64,000 bases of DNA from Clavaria fumosa (taxonomy: Eukaryota > Basidiomycota > Agaricomycetes > Agaricales > Clavariaceae), in assembly GCA_951802425.1 (NCBI GenBank), contig OX637799.1:186001-250000 (forward strand), written 5' to 3'. Each line of letters begins with the position of its first letter. Position 1 is the first letter of the stretch. Under the pieces are notes generated by a model, which saw only the letters and a list, made by a program, of their open reading frames with translations, was not told the DNA's origin and did no database searches. Made by a program: the position numbers and the translations under genes. Of this stretch, positions 20,801 to 32,000 are shown piece after piece.

Positions 20801-22207
20801 GTGTGTCATTCACATCAGAAATGGAGATGCTACTCCAGAAAAATAACACAGTACACATACAGAAGCCAGAGGAGCTTGATGACGAGTGGATGTGAGATCG
20901 TGCTGGACTCTGGCAAAAGGGGATAGTCACTTGGGTCCCCCTAGGAGCTTGTGAGGCCGTCCTTGAGTTTGAGCATGACCTCCCTGCTGCTGGACACCCT
21001 GGGCCCTGGAAGTTGAGAGCGGCACTAGTGAAGGGTTATTGGTGGCCGGACATGGTGAAAGATGCGGATCGATATGCCCAGGGGTGTGAGACCTGCCAGC
21101 GGACGAAGCCCAACCATACCAAGCATGCTGCCCCACTGCACCCCCACCCTGTTCCCGATGGCGGTCCCCTCCCCCTCTCCTGTGGACATAATGCCATCCT
21201 TGTCATTGTTGACAAGTTCACAAAACAGACACTGCTCAAGGCAATCGGACTTGACCTCATGGGACTTGGAGTGGTGCATCTCCTCTGAGATTGAGTGTTT
21301 CAGGACCATGGAGTCCCTCATAAGGTTGTGGGTGACCGAGGCTCCCAGTTTGTGTCTTGGTTCATGAAGGAGTTCTACTCTATGATCCAAGTAAAGGCAA
21401 ACCTGAGTATGGCCTTCCACCCACAGACTGATGGGCAGATGGAGTGGGCAAATCAGGAGATGGAGATCTATCTCTGGGCCTATGTGGACCACCTCCAGGA
21501 CGATTGGGCCGAGTGGTTGTTGACTGCTGAGTTTGCTCTTAACAATTGTGAGCACTCCACAACAGGACAGATGCCTTTCTTCCTTGACTATGGCTGGCAC
21601 CCATGGAATGGGGGACTCCGCCCACCTTCTGAGGTGAACCCAGCAGCGGATGAGTGGATGGCTAAGCTCATGGAGTCCCGAAGAGCAGCCAAGGAGGTGA
21701 TGGAGAAAGCAGCGGCAGTGATGAAGAAGAGCTACGATAAGGGGAAATGCCCAAGTCGGGAGTACTCTGAGGGAGATCTGGTTCAGCTGGATACTAGAAA
21801 CTTGAAGATGGACCGGCCCTCTAAAAAGCTTGACAACAAGAGAGCAGGCCCCTTTGCAGTTGAGGAGAAGGTGGGACCTGCTGGGTATCGCCTCAAGCTC
21901 CCGGGCCTGGCGCATCCATTGGGTCTTCAATGAGTTGCTGTTGATGCCATACCATCCCCCTTCCTTCCCTTCTCAGAACCTGCCTATGATTGATGATGAC
22001 CACCTGGAGTATGATGTGGAGGCAATCCTTGATGTTAAGAAGGTGGGGCATGGGGTGAAGTACTTGGTGAAGTGGTTGGGATATCCAGTGGAGGAAAACA
22101 CTTGGGAGCCCTGTAGGAACCTCACTAATGTAATGTTGCTTCTCCGGGACTTCTTCCTCTCCCACCCTGACAAGGCCAAGTTAGCTGGTCAGGATGCCCA
22201 GCCTTAA
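17892..22207 (+). pseudogene. gag-pol of the middle-aged gypsy element, with stops
   Basis: Layout: gag (17892-18480), zinc knuckle (CFRCHQTGHAV, about 18547), aspartic protease (VDSGCTNCFM, 18970), reverse transcriptase (AYVDDVIVFAED, 19935), RNase H (TDASNLATGG, 20380), integrase HHCC (ETCQRTKPNH, 21090) and DDE core (VDKFTKQTLLKAIG; HPQTDGQMEWANQE, 21420), chromodomain (LEYDVEAILDVKKVG; VKWLGYPVEENTWEP, 22080). Stops at 19213, 19439, 19702, 20893, 21287 and 21293 mostly stand where the young copy has an Arg codon. Gag and zinc knuckle are in one frame without the intervening stop seen in the young copy. Confidence 0.9.
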
Positions 22208-22218
22208 GAGGGGGGTGA

Positions 22219-22507
22219 TGTTAGGATTGCTTACATAAGCCATCCCAAAGAGGAGTTATGGAGAAACTGGGGAGGGTTGTTGGAAGGTCACATGACCTGT
22301 GGCTGTGGTCAGATTACATAATCATAAGATCACATGACCTGGGCCTGGGCATGTCATGTGACCCGAGGGTCCAAGCGTGGGAACATTGGCAAGTGCCGGG
22401 GCTCTTGCTATAAGTACTTTGTTGTTTCCCTTTTTGTACTCTTTTCCCCTTATCTTAGTATTGTTGTCATGACCTTATGCTTAAGTTGTGTGAGACCCAG
22501 TCTGATA
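22219..22507 (+). repeat. 3' LTR of the middle-aged gypsy element
   Basis: 289 bp, the same length and ends as the 5' LTR. It is followed by the duplicated AGTAA (22508-22512), then old gag sequence. Confidence 0.9.
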
Positions 22508-22512
22508 AGTAA

Positions 22513-22649
22513 TTTTGCTCAGGGCAAAAAGGATCTTCACCAGGTCCATAGCATAGACAGTCAGGTTTGCCATAAACAGGAGGCAAAGTGATTGGAGGAA
22601 CATACAGAAGTTCCTTTTCTGCCCATTGAAGGGGGCAACAGCTAGGTCC
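22513..22649 (-). pseudogene. Old gypsy gag fragment 2
   Basis: A 137 bp bridge between two inserted elements. It contains the gag stretch around FDGQKRNF and MANLTVYAMDLVK. It ends in GGTCC, which is repeated at 28266-28270 as the duplication of the young gypsy element. Confidence 0.85.
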
Positions 22650-22940
22650 TATCAGACTGGGTCTCACACAACTTAAGCGTAAGGTCATGACGACAATACT
22701 AAGATAAGGGGAAAAGAGTACAAAAATGGAAAAGCGAAAGTACTTATAGCGAACGCTTCGGCACTTGCCGGCGTTCCCACGCTCGGACCCTCGGATCACG
22801 TGATGCGCCCAGGCCCCAGGTCATGTGATCTTACATGATTACATAATCCGACCCAGCCACAGGTCATGTGACCTTCCAACAACCCTCCCCAGTTTCTCCA
22901 CAACTGCACTTTGGGATGGCTTACATAAGCGATCCTAACA
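22650..22940 (-). repeat. 3' LTR of the young gypsy element
   Basis: In element orientation it starts TGTTAGGATCGC, just after the polypurine tract AAGAGGGGGGTGA (22941-22953), and ends CAGTCTGATA. Compared with the 5' LTR it keeps CG at three sites where the 5' LTR has changed. Confidence 0.9.
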
Positions 22941-22951
22941 TCACCCCCCTC

Positions 22952-25900
22952 TTAAGGCTGGGCGTCCCGACCAGCTAGCTTGGCCTTGTCAGGGTGAGCA
23001 AGGAAGAAGTCCTGGAGAAGCAGTGCCACATTGGTGAGGTTCTGTCGTGGCTCCCAAGTGTTCTCCTCTACAGGGTATCCCAACCACTTCACCAGGTATC
23101 TCACTCCACGCCCCACCTTCTTAACATCAAGGATCGCCTCCACATCATACTCCAGGTGGTCATCATCAATCGTAGGGGGCGGAGGGGGAGGCAGGTTCTG
23201 GGAAGGGAAGGAAGGGGGGTGGTATGGTGTCAACAGCAACTCATTGAAGACCCGATGGATGCGCCAGGCCCGAGGGAGCTTGAGGCGATACCCAGCAGGT
23301 CCCACCTTCTCCTCAACTGCAAAGGGGCCTGCTCTCTTGTTGTCAAGCTTTTTACAGGGCCGGTCCATCTTCAAGTTTCTAGTATCCAGCCAGACCAGAT
23401 CTCCCTCAGAGTACTCCCGACTTGGGCGTTTCCCCTTATTGTAGCTCTTCTTCATCGCTGCCACTGCTTTCTCCATTGCCTCCTTGGCTGCTCTTCGGGA
23501 CTCCGTGAGCTTAGCCATCCACTCGTCCGCCGCCGGGTTCACCTCAGAAGGTGGCCGGAGCCCCCCATTCCATGGGTGTCATCCATAATCGAGGAAGAAA
23601 GGTGTCTGTCCTGTTGCTGAGTGCTCACGATTATTAAGAGCAAACTCCGCAGTGGACAACCATTCAGCCCAGTCATCCTGGAGATGGTCCACGTAAGCCC
23701 GGAGATAGATCTCCATCTCCTGGTTCGCCCGTTCCGTCTGTCCATCAGTCTGCGGATGAAAGGCAGTACTTGGATTTGCCTTTACCCGGATCATGGAGTA
23801 GAACTCCTTCATGAAGCGGGACACGAACTGGGACCCCCGGTCACTCACAACCTTGTGAGGGACTCCATGGTCACGAAACACTCGATCCCGGAGGAGACGC
23901 GCCGCTCCAAGTCCTGTGAGGTCGAGCCCGATCGCTTCGAGCAGTGTCCGTTTCGTGAATTTGTCGACAATAACAAGGATGGCATTATGTCCATGGGAGA
24001 GGGGGAGGGGACCGACTATGTCCCATGAGATCACCGACCAGGGACCATCGGGCACCAGATGGGGGTGCAGTGGGGCAGCACGCTTGGTACGGTCGGGCTT
24101 CGTCCACTGGCATGTCTCACACCCCTGGGCATACCGATCCGCATCTTTTACCATGTCCAGCCACCAATAACCCTTCACTAGTGCTGCTCTCAACTTCCAG
24201 GGCCCAGGGTGTCCAGCAGCGGGGAGGTCATGCTCAAACTCGACAACGGCCTCACGAGCTCCTAGGGGGACCCAGGTGACTATCCCCTTTCGCCAGAGTC
24301 CAGCACGATCTCGTGTCCACTCATCATCAAGCTCCTCTGGCTTCTGTATGTGTACCGCGCTATTTTTCTGGAGTAGCGTCTCCATTTCCGATGTGAATGA
24401 CACACGGACTTCCGTTTCCGGGAAAACCTGCACTGGTGCATCCTCCTCCACCATCTCTCCATAGTCTGGTCTCCGGGAGAGTGCATCTGCCTTTGTGTTC
24501 GACTTGCCAGTGCGATACTTTATCTCAAAGTCAAAGCACTGGAGCTCTCCAACCCAACGAACCTGCCTCGGCTTCAACCTCTGGGGCTTCCGGAAGTACT
24601 GGAGGTTTGCATGGTCCGTCCAGATCTCGATCATCTCCTCTGCTCCAATGAGGTATGCTCGCCACTTGCGAAGTGCCCGAATCACAGCCAAGAACTCCTT
24701 GTTGTACACATCGTAGTTCTTCTCAGCTGCAGTGAGGGCCTTGGAGATATAGTCAACAACTCTCCAGGTTCCATCCGTCTGCTGCTGCGAGAGCACTCCA
24801 CCAGTTGCCAGGTTGCTTGCATCTGTCTCTACCTTCCATCTCCCTTTGTCCTGAGGCAGAGCCAAGACCGGGGCTGATACGAGTGCCTGGCGGAGATCTC
24901 GGAAGGCTGCTTCCTCCTCCTCCTCCCATTTCCACGGAACATTCCCAGTCAGCCGGAAGAGTGGCTTTGCCCGGGCAGAAAGATTTGGGATGTGCCGGCG
25001 GAGGTAGTTCAACATCCCATTGAACCTCTGGACATCCTTCACATTCTTAGGACGTGGCCAATCTCGGACTGCCGCACCCTTGGCCGGGTCATGCTCTAGT
25101 CTGTTGTGGGAGATCTTCATCCCCAGGAAGATGATCTCACTCTTCTCAAACTCGCATTTACTGAGTTTGAGACACAACCCATTCTCTCCAAACTTCCTCA
25201 AGACCTGATCCATCCAGTACCGGTGTGTAGCCAAGTCCTCTGCAAACACAATGACATCATCCACATAGGCCCTCACATGTCCTCCTGCAATCTCCTCCCT
25301 CAACACATGGTTCATGAAGCGTTGGAAGGTGGCAGGGGCATTCTGCAGTCCAAACCACATGACAGCTGGTTCGAAGAGTCCACGGGGTGTCAGGAAGGCG
25401 CAGCGGTGCTGGTGCTCGGGCCAGACCTGCATAGATGGGAAACCTCCCTTTGCATCAATCTTAGAGTAGATCGATGCTCCTTTAAGCACATCCACTGTGT
25501 CTCGGATGTGGGGGAGGGGGTACTTGTCCTTGATCAGGTGTGCATTCAGCCTCGAGTAGTCGATGATTGGCCGCAGTTTGTCCTTCTCATGTTTGAAGAA
25601 GAAGGGGCTGGCATACGGGGATTTCGAGGGCCGGATTCGTCCAGAAGCAAGCTGCTCATCCACCCAACGGTTCATCTCCACCATCTCCTGCCGTGTCAAA
25701 GAATACAGCTTGGAGGAGAGGTGCTCAGGGTCCTTTTTGAACTCGATCTTAATATCGAAGTCTGGTCGGGAGCGGGGAAGTTCATCCCACTTTGCTTCAC
25801 TAAACACCAAAGGGTAGCGGCTGGGCCAATCGGGGGTAGGGCCAGAGTTGGGAAAATGGGTGTCCAGAATACTCGTGGATGCGAGGGTACTCGTTTTCAG

Positions 25901-27403
25901 GGGTGCAGGGGCTCGAGGGGATGGGGAACACTGTGGGGGGCAGCGGGTAAGGCTCACCTCTGCCTTCTGCCAGTCGATATCTGGGTTATGCCGCTTGAGC
26001 CAGTCATGCCCAAGGATGACCTTGTGGGACTGGGTCTTTCCCAGCAGAAAGTGGATCCGCTCCTGGTGGTCACCAACTCTCACCAGCACCTCTATCCCAT
26101 ATCGGACCTTTCCATCCCTGTTCTGTGTCCCATCCACATTATACATGGTGATTGGGTTCAGCAGGAGAGATGGCTCCAGTCCCACTCCTTTCGCCCACTC
26201 CAAATCCATGAAGCAGTTGGTGCACCCTGAGTCGACAAGGGCCTTCATTGTGGTCCCTTTGCCAGTGCTGAAAGCCTCCAAGTGCACCTGGATGGCTAGC
26301 TCTCGTGGCACATGTTTCCGCACTTCTGGCAGCACTCTGGTTAGGCGCTCTGCCAGTCTCACTTCCTCCTTCACCTCAGCCCCAATTCGGGTATGTCTCC
26401 GCTGCAAGATAGTATATCGGGGTATACTTGCAGCAGGCACAGGGACGGAAAGGGGGCTGGCACACTTCTTCTCCCCAGTGGGAGTCCTCCTCTCTCTCTC
26501 ACACAGCTCTATGCAGGCTCGGAGCCGTGCAATCTCTTTCTCATATCTCTCCGCCATTTGGGGGGCACATGGTGCTGCCCGGGTTTGGGCCCTTGGGACC
26601 TGCAGACACGTATCAGGCAGGGGGCAGAAACGGACAGCATGGCCAGTCTGGTGGCATCGGAAACAACATCTCTCATCAGCAGGGGCCCATCCTCGGGCCA
26701 TGGCCACATCTGGAGTACACAGCAGAGGGGTCACAAGAGGTCGCGAAACGGTCACGGCAGGTCACGGTAGGGTCGCGGTGGGTCGCGCGGGGGTCACAGT
26801 GGGTCGCGGTGTCCGTTCCGTGAGTATCCCATCCAGTCGCCTTTGCTGGGCATCAAGCCTCTCAGCCAGCACCTTCCATTCTCCATATGTCTCTGGCATC
26901 GGGGAGACACCATAGATTCTCTCCACCAACCTCCTACTCAGGTTCAACTCCAGCCAATGGACTAGGATTCCTGAGTCCTTCTCTGCACTCAACTTCGCCC
27001 GTCGGGACAGCGTCTCGAATTTCGCGAAGAACTCTGGTGCTGTCATGGCACCCTGTTTCAGCCCTGCAATATCGGCAAGGGCAGTCGCACAGTCATTTGG
27101 GTCATCGAATGCGCGCTTCATCTCCTCCACAAGCTCTGCCCAGGTTCCGGCCTCGCCACTACCCAGGATCTCTTCCGCCTTCATATTCGCCCACTCTGCA
27201 GCGAATCCTTCTCCAGTAATTTTGCTCAGAGCAAAAAGGACCTTCACCAGGTCCACAGCATAGACAGTCGGGTTCGCCATAAACAGGAGGCGAAGGGATC
27301 GGAGGAACGTACAGAAGTTCCTTTTCTGCCCATCAAAGGGGGCAACAGATAGGTCAAGCCTCATAGGTTGGGCTACAGGCGGGGCGACATGGTCTGCCAT
27401 CAC
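22952..27403 (-). CDS. gag-pol polyprotein of the young gypsy element (two in-frame TGA)
   Basis: One frame of about 1,484 codons. Gag is at 27403-26762 (starts MMADHVAPPVAQ). Then come a CCHC zinc knuckle (CFRCHQTGHAVRFC, 26660), protease (VDSGCTNCFMDLEW, 26230), reverse transcriptase (LRPIIDYSRLNAHL, AYVDDVIVFAED), RNase H (TDASNLATGGVLSQQQ, 24820), integrase zinc finger (YAQGCETCQWTK), catalytic core (SDRGSQFVSRFMKEF; HPQTDGQTERANQE) and a C-terminal chromodomain (LEYDVEAILDVKKVG, 23150-23010) that would steer integration to modified chromatin. In-frame TGA codons lie at 26762-26764, between gag and zinc knuckle, and 23579-23581, where the middle-aged copy has TGG. No frameshift is seen. 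The first TGA could be a readthrough point or a CGA mutation; the second is most simply a mutation. Activity is uncertain. Confidence 0.9.
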
Positions 27404-27974
27404 AGGCCCTGGATGCTGTAAATAAAGTTCCAGGCCTTGGGCACTCAGGATTTCTTCGATCTCTTAACAGTCCTGTCCTCTTAGGCTGCTCTTCTGTGTA
27501 CTTATGTACCTATAGAACTCTTATTCTATGAAACTTTTGTTAACGTGGGGCCCAAATGGTGTCCCAGGTGGTCGCTCCACAACTCCTAATGAGTTGCCCG
27601 TGCGCCCTTCTGACAATGGTCACAGAGCAAGGGCCCTGTCCACTGGACCAGGAAACTACAGAAAGACTATGTAGGGGCCTTTCCTTGCCCTGTACACTAC
27701 ATGATTCACTGGTACGTAGCTGTAAAACAAAGTTCCGGGCCTTGGGCACTCGGTATCACTTGGGGAGGGTCACAGTTGACTTCCTCCTGGTCTGGTCACG
27801 TGTATCTACACACAGTAAAAATTTCGCGCGGTTCTGTTACACACCGCGGGCAGGGTAAAGGAGAAGAGGATGATAGGGGCTGAGCTGTGACAACGTGTCA
27901 CAGTTTGAAATTAAGGGTCCAGGCTAGCCAGGTTAGGACACGGGGCTAGGGCGGACAGGCGGATCTTAGTATTA
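27404..27974 (-). other. 5' leader and primer-binding site of the young gypsy element
   Basis: An untranslated leader of about 570 nt. Bases 27963-27973 (ATCTTAGTATT on the + strand), one base from the LTR edge, are the reverse complement of 28020-28030 (AATACTAAGAT) inside the LTR. That gives an 11-nt intramolecular pairing in the transcript instead of a tRNA site. A short inverted repeat, TGACAACGTGTCA, lies near 27888-27900. Confidence 0.65.
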
Positions 27975-28265
27975 TATCAGACTGGGTCTCACACAACTTA
28001 AGCGTAAGGTCATGACAACAATACTAAGATAAGGGGAAAAGAGTACAAAAATGGAAAAGCGAAAGTACTTATAGCGAATGCTTCGGCACTTGCCGGCATT
28101 CCCACGCTCGGACCCTCGGATCACGTGATGCGCCCAGGCCCCAGGTCATGTGATCTTACATGATTACATAATCCGACCCAGCCACAGGTCATGTGACCTT
28201 CCAACAACCCTCCCCAGTTTCTCCACAACTGCACTTTGGGATGGCTTACATAAGCGATCCTAACA
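27975..28265 (-). repeat. 5' LTR of the young gypsy element
   Basis: 291 bp. The TATA-like CTATAAGTAC lies about 28067-28076 (minus strand), about 40 bp upstream of the self-complementary start motif. It contains CACGTGA- and TCACATGACC-type palindromic boxes that recur in all LTRs of this family. Confidence 0.9.
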
Positions 28266-28270
28266 GGTCC

Positions 28271-28543
28271 AGCATCATTCTCTGGCATGGTAAAAATAAG
28301 GTTCCAGGCCTTGGGCACTCAGTATCACTCACAGAGGGTCACAGTAGTTGTCCTCCAGGTCTGGTCACATGTATCTACACACATAAAAAAAATTGTGTGG
28401 TTCTGTTACACACCATGGGCAAGGGAAAGGAGAAGAGGATGATAGGGGCTGAGCTGTGACAATGTGTCACAGTTTGAAATTAAGGGTCCAGGCTAGCCAG
28501 GTTAGGACATGGGGCTAGGGCAGACAGGTGGATGTTAGTATTG
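28271..28543 (-). pseudogene. Old gypsy gag start and leader (fragment 3)
   Basis: This holds the leader of the old element, with GGGCACTCAGTATCACTC and the TGACAATGTGTCA inverted repeat, leading up to its LTR. Its primer-binding site candidate ATGTTAGTATT (28532-28542) differs by one base from the younger elements, and the LTR partner differs in step. Confidence 0.8.
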
Positions 28544-28791
28544 TATCAGACTCAGTCTCACACACTTAATTGTAAGGTCAATGATGACAATACTAACATA
28601 ATGTGCATTCCCACACTCAGACCCCATGCATCACGTGATGTGCCAGAGGCCTGGGTCATGTGACCTGCCATTACATAATCTGTCAGCCACTTGGATCACA
28701 TGACTTGCCTGCAATCTTCCCACAACTCTGTTGTGACCCTCTCTAGAGTCTCTTGGCCTTTCTTGCAACACTTATGTAAGCAATCCTGACA
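28544..28791 (-). repeat. 5' LTR of the old gypsy element
   Basis: A divergent 248 bp member of the same LTR family, starting TGTCAGGATTGC in element orientation and ending CTGAGTCTGATA. It contains AATACTAACAT (28589-28599), the partner of 28532-28542. Confidence 0.8.
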
Positions 28792-29032
28792 CATTGACAC
28801 GACGTGCAAACAGCTGTCCATATACGTGGAAAAGTGTCATGTCAATATATCCGCCAGTTATCTGACCACTCACTTGGTTGTCATGCGCTACTCGGCAAGT
28901 GACAGCCAACTTCGGCAAGCCGCTGGCCGTGAGTGACCTTGTCACAAATGTGACGATTTCAGTTTGTTGGCGGTTTTGTGCTCGGTGTGGGTGATTTTCT
29001 GTAACATTGTGTGTTTGGAAAGGTGGTGAGGG

Positions 29033-32000
29033 GTGGATGGGGTGTCTAGTCATTACAGCCCAGGTAGACATGTACATAGAATGTTTGAGTTCACAGATGG
29101 TGCAGATGTGCACCTGTGCTGGTGGCCACTACTGCCACTCACTCCGCTGTCATCAGGACTTCCGATGGCCAATCGAGCACCATCAACTACTGCACAGTCA
29201 TCGCAAGCTGGAGTCCGAGTTGTCTGCACATGTTGGGCATCTGGATGTGACCTGAATAGCTTCATCAATGAGCATGGTCATTGGCAGCCTGGCCGTCTTG
29301 TTGCTCCATCAACTCGCTCTAAGCATCGCAGAAAGGAGAAGAGCTTGATTCCCAGTGCTTCGTCATTGCCAGTATGTCAAATCTAGCTTGTGTATTCATG
29401 GGATAATGACTGCTAATGACCACACATTGGCTTGCTCACTTCTAGATGGAACTGACAGATGACCTATCACTTGGGGTCACTGAGGAGATGTCATTGCATC
29501 CTCCATCATCACCGGTATGTCAAATCTAACAAGTGTATTCATAGGTTAGTGACTTGCTGCCTTATGCTCACTTCTAGATGGAACCTATGGATGATCTACC
29601 ACCTGTGGTCACTGAAGAGACAAGGTTGCATCATCAAGAGCACAGACTTGACTACCAGGGTATGAGTGATTCTGAAAGTGTGTGCCATTCTTCACCAAAC
29701 AGCTTCATGTATGAATGCTAAACTCATACAAGGTATCAGTGGCAGCAAGAAATCATTATTTGCTCTAGTATGCATACTAGCAGCTTGGCTTCATCTTGTC
29801 TGTGGCCTCAGTCACAGCATGACAACTCAATTCATGAAGATGCTGAAAGCTATTGTCCTTATGGCTATCAATTTTGGGCATCTACTTGCCCAAGCTGGAG
29901 TTGTTGACTCTGAGAGTGCTAATCTCACATTACCACATGATGTCCGCACCGCCATGACTGCTCTCTTTGTTGAACCCCAAATCATTCGCTCAATCTGTTG
30001 TCCAAAATGTTATAAGAAATATGCCCTCAATTCTCTTCCTCAAGTTTGCCTTTGTCGTGAGACACCTCGAAGTAAACCTTGTGGGGCAACTCTTTGGACC
30101 ACTCGGTCAACCCAGAAAGGTCCATGTCTTGTGCCCCAACGTCTATACAGCACACAAGACTTTGAGTCTTGGCTTCAATTCTTCCTATCTCGTCCTGGCA
30201 TTGAAGAACTCATTGACAAATCATATGCTCACTGTCCATCATCTGATGTTATGGATTCCATCTGGGACAGCCCTGCATGGCACAGTCTTGGTGCATTCAC
30301 AACAACTCATGGCAATCTGACATTTAGCTTTTACATTGACTGGTTCAATCCTTTGACAAACAAGATTGCTGGGAAATCTGTTTCATGTGGAGCAATTATG
30401 CTCTTCTGTCTCAATTTGCCATATGAACTTCAGCACCTCCCTGAAAATACATTCTTTGCTGGCATCACACCTGGACCTAAGGAGCCAACTGTTACCACAA
30501 TCAATGCCACAACTGATCCAATTATCAGCCAGCTTGATTCAATGTGGCATGGAAAAATTATCCCAACACATTGTTGTCCAGAGGGAAGAATGATTCGGAT
30601 TGGTGTGCTTCCAGCTATTGGTGATCTGTTAGCTCTCCGCAAGGTTCTTGGCTTTGCTGGAGTGGCATCACACAATTTCTGCTCCTTCTGCAAACTTCAG
30701 CATGCAGATATAGATAATCTTGACATTGGTTCATGGAAGGCACACTCAGGAGTTGAGGTCCGAGCAGCTGCTGAACAGTGGAGGAAAGCAAATACAAAAA
30801 CAAAACGCAATGAACTATTTTCTGAGCATGGAGTACGTTGGTCAGCACTTCATCGACTGCTCTATCGTGATCCTGTCTGCCACACTGTTCTAGGTGTGAT
30901 GCACAATTGGATTGAAGGAATCCTTCAACATCATTCACGTAACAAATGGGGAATTGGAATACCATCAACAGATGACTCAAAGACTCAGAGAGAGGATTTT
31001 GTTATCCCAGATTCCTGCTTTGACATGGATATGGATGTTGATATGCTTGATGATGAGCTCAATCATCTATATGCTGAAAGTCAGCAATACAAGGACACAC
31101 CTCAACATTTGAAACGCCTTCATTCTGAGGCATCTTTCTCAGTACTGGAAGTGGCAGACACAGTGGATTGTGATAATGATGATGGCCTTGATGAAAACTT
31201 TCAGCCTGATTCAGATTCAGATGATGACAGTGAGAAAGGCACAGAAGAAGGCACCAAGCAATCAAAGTGTATCTTTGATGCTGATGCCATGTCAAAGATC
31301 CATGCATGCCTTTCTGATGTGGTAGTACCAAGCTGGATAGAGCGACCACCAACAAATCTGGGTGAGAAGTCACATGGAAAGTTAAAAGCTGATCACTGGC
31401 TAAAGCTGTTTACCATCTTCCTACCTCTGGTTCTGCCTGAAATATGGCTTTCATCAACCAATGAACACCACACAGCACTGTTGGATAACTTCTATGACCT
31501 TGTGATCTGCACAAACATCATCTGCTCATATACTGCATCAAATGCATCAGCAGATAAATATCTTAACCACTACATAAAGTATCGCATGTCCTCAAAACTC
31601 CTTTTTCCAAATGTGAACAGTCGACCAAATCACCACTATGCCATGCACAATGCTGATCTGACAAAATTCTGGGGTCCTCTGATCAAGATCAGTGAATTTG
31701 CATATGAGCGACATAATGGTGCTTTGCAAAAGATCAAAACCAATGGACATATCTGGGAGCTAGACTTCACAATGCTGCGTCAAATCTGCCGCCATGGCCG
31801 TTTGACTGCTCTCATTCAAGATATGGAAAACCCACTGAGCAAAGTCTTACAAGTGCTTTCCCAGAAGAGTTGCACTCAGGCTGATGAAACACCAGCAACA
31901 ATGTCCTCTCTTGCTGAAGCACAATACAACAGTGAAGGCAAAACTCTTTCCATTGGGATCTATGACTTGATTCTGGCACACATGAACATGCACACCATCT

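Larger units (their letters stand above)
16977..22507 (+). mobile_element. Middle-aged chromodomain Ty3/gypsy element, 5,531 bp, TSD AGTAA
   Basis: This is a complete but decayed LTR retrotransposon. Its 289 bp LTRs are at 16977-17265 and 22219-22507, with the 5 bp duplication AGTAA at 16972-16976 and 22508-22512. The LTR begins TGTTAGGATTGC and ends CAGTCTGATA. The polypurine tract AAGAGGGGGG (about 22206-22215) precedes the 3' LTR. About a dozen positions differ between the LTRs, and nearly all can be read as an ancestral CG changed to TG in one LTR and to CA, or left intact, in the other. It sits within gag of the old gypsy copy in the opposite orientation. Confidence 0.95.
22650..28265 (-). 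mobile_element. Young chromodomain Ty3/gypsy element, 5,616 bp, TSD GGTCC
   Basis: The LTRs are 291 bp (22650-22940 and 27975-28265), flanked by perfect GGTCC duplications (22645-22649 and 28266-28270). The LTRs differ at only three positions, each a CpG in one and CpA or TpG in the other, so insertion was recent. A single gag-pol reading frame fills the interior apart from two TGA codons. The chromodomain after integrase places it with the chromoviruses, which include Tf1/sushi-type fungal elements. It has more CpG than the other copies. Confidence 0.95.

Noticed and set aside
26762..26764. Selenocysteine or recoded TGA in the gypsy polyprotein
   Set aside because: No basis for selenocysteine in such an element. 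CGA-to-TGA decay is widespread in the window and readthrough is the only alternative worth testing.
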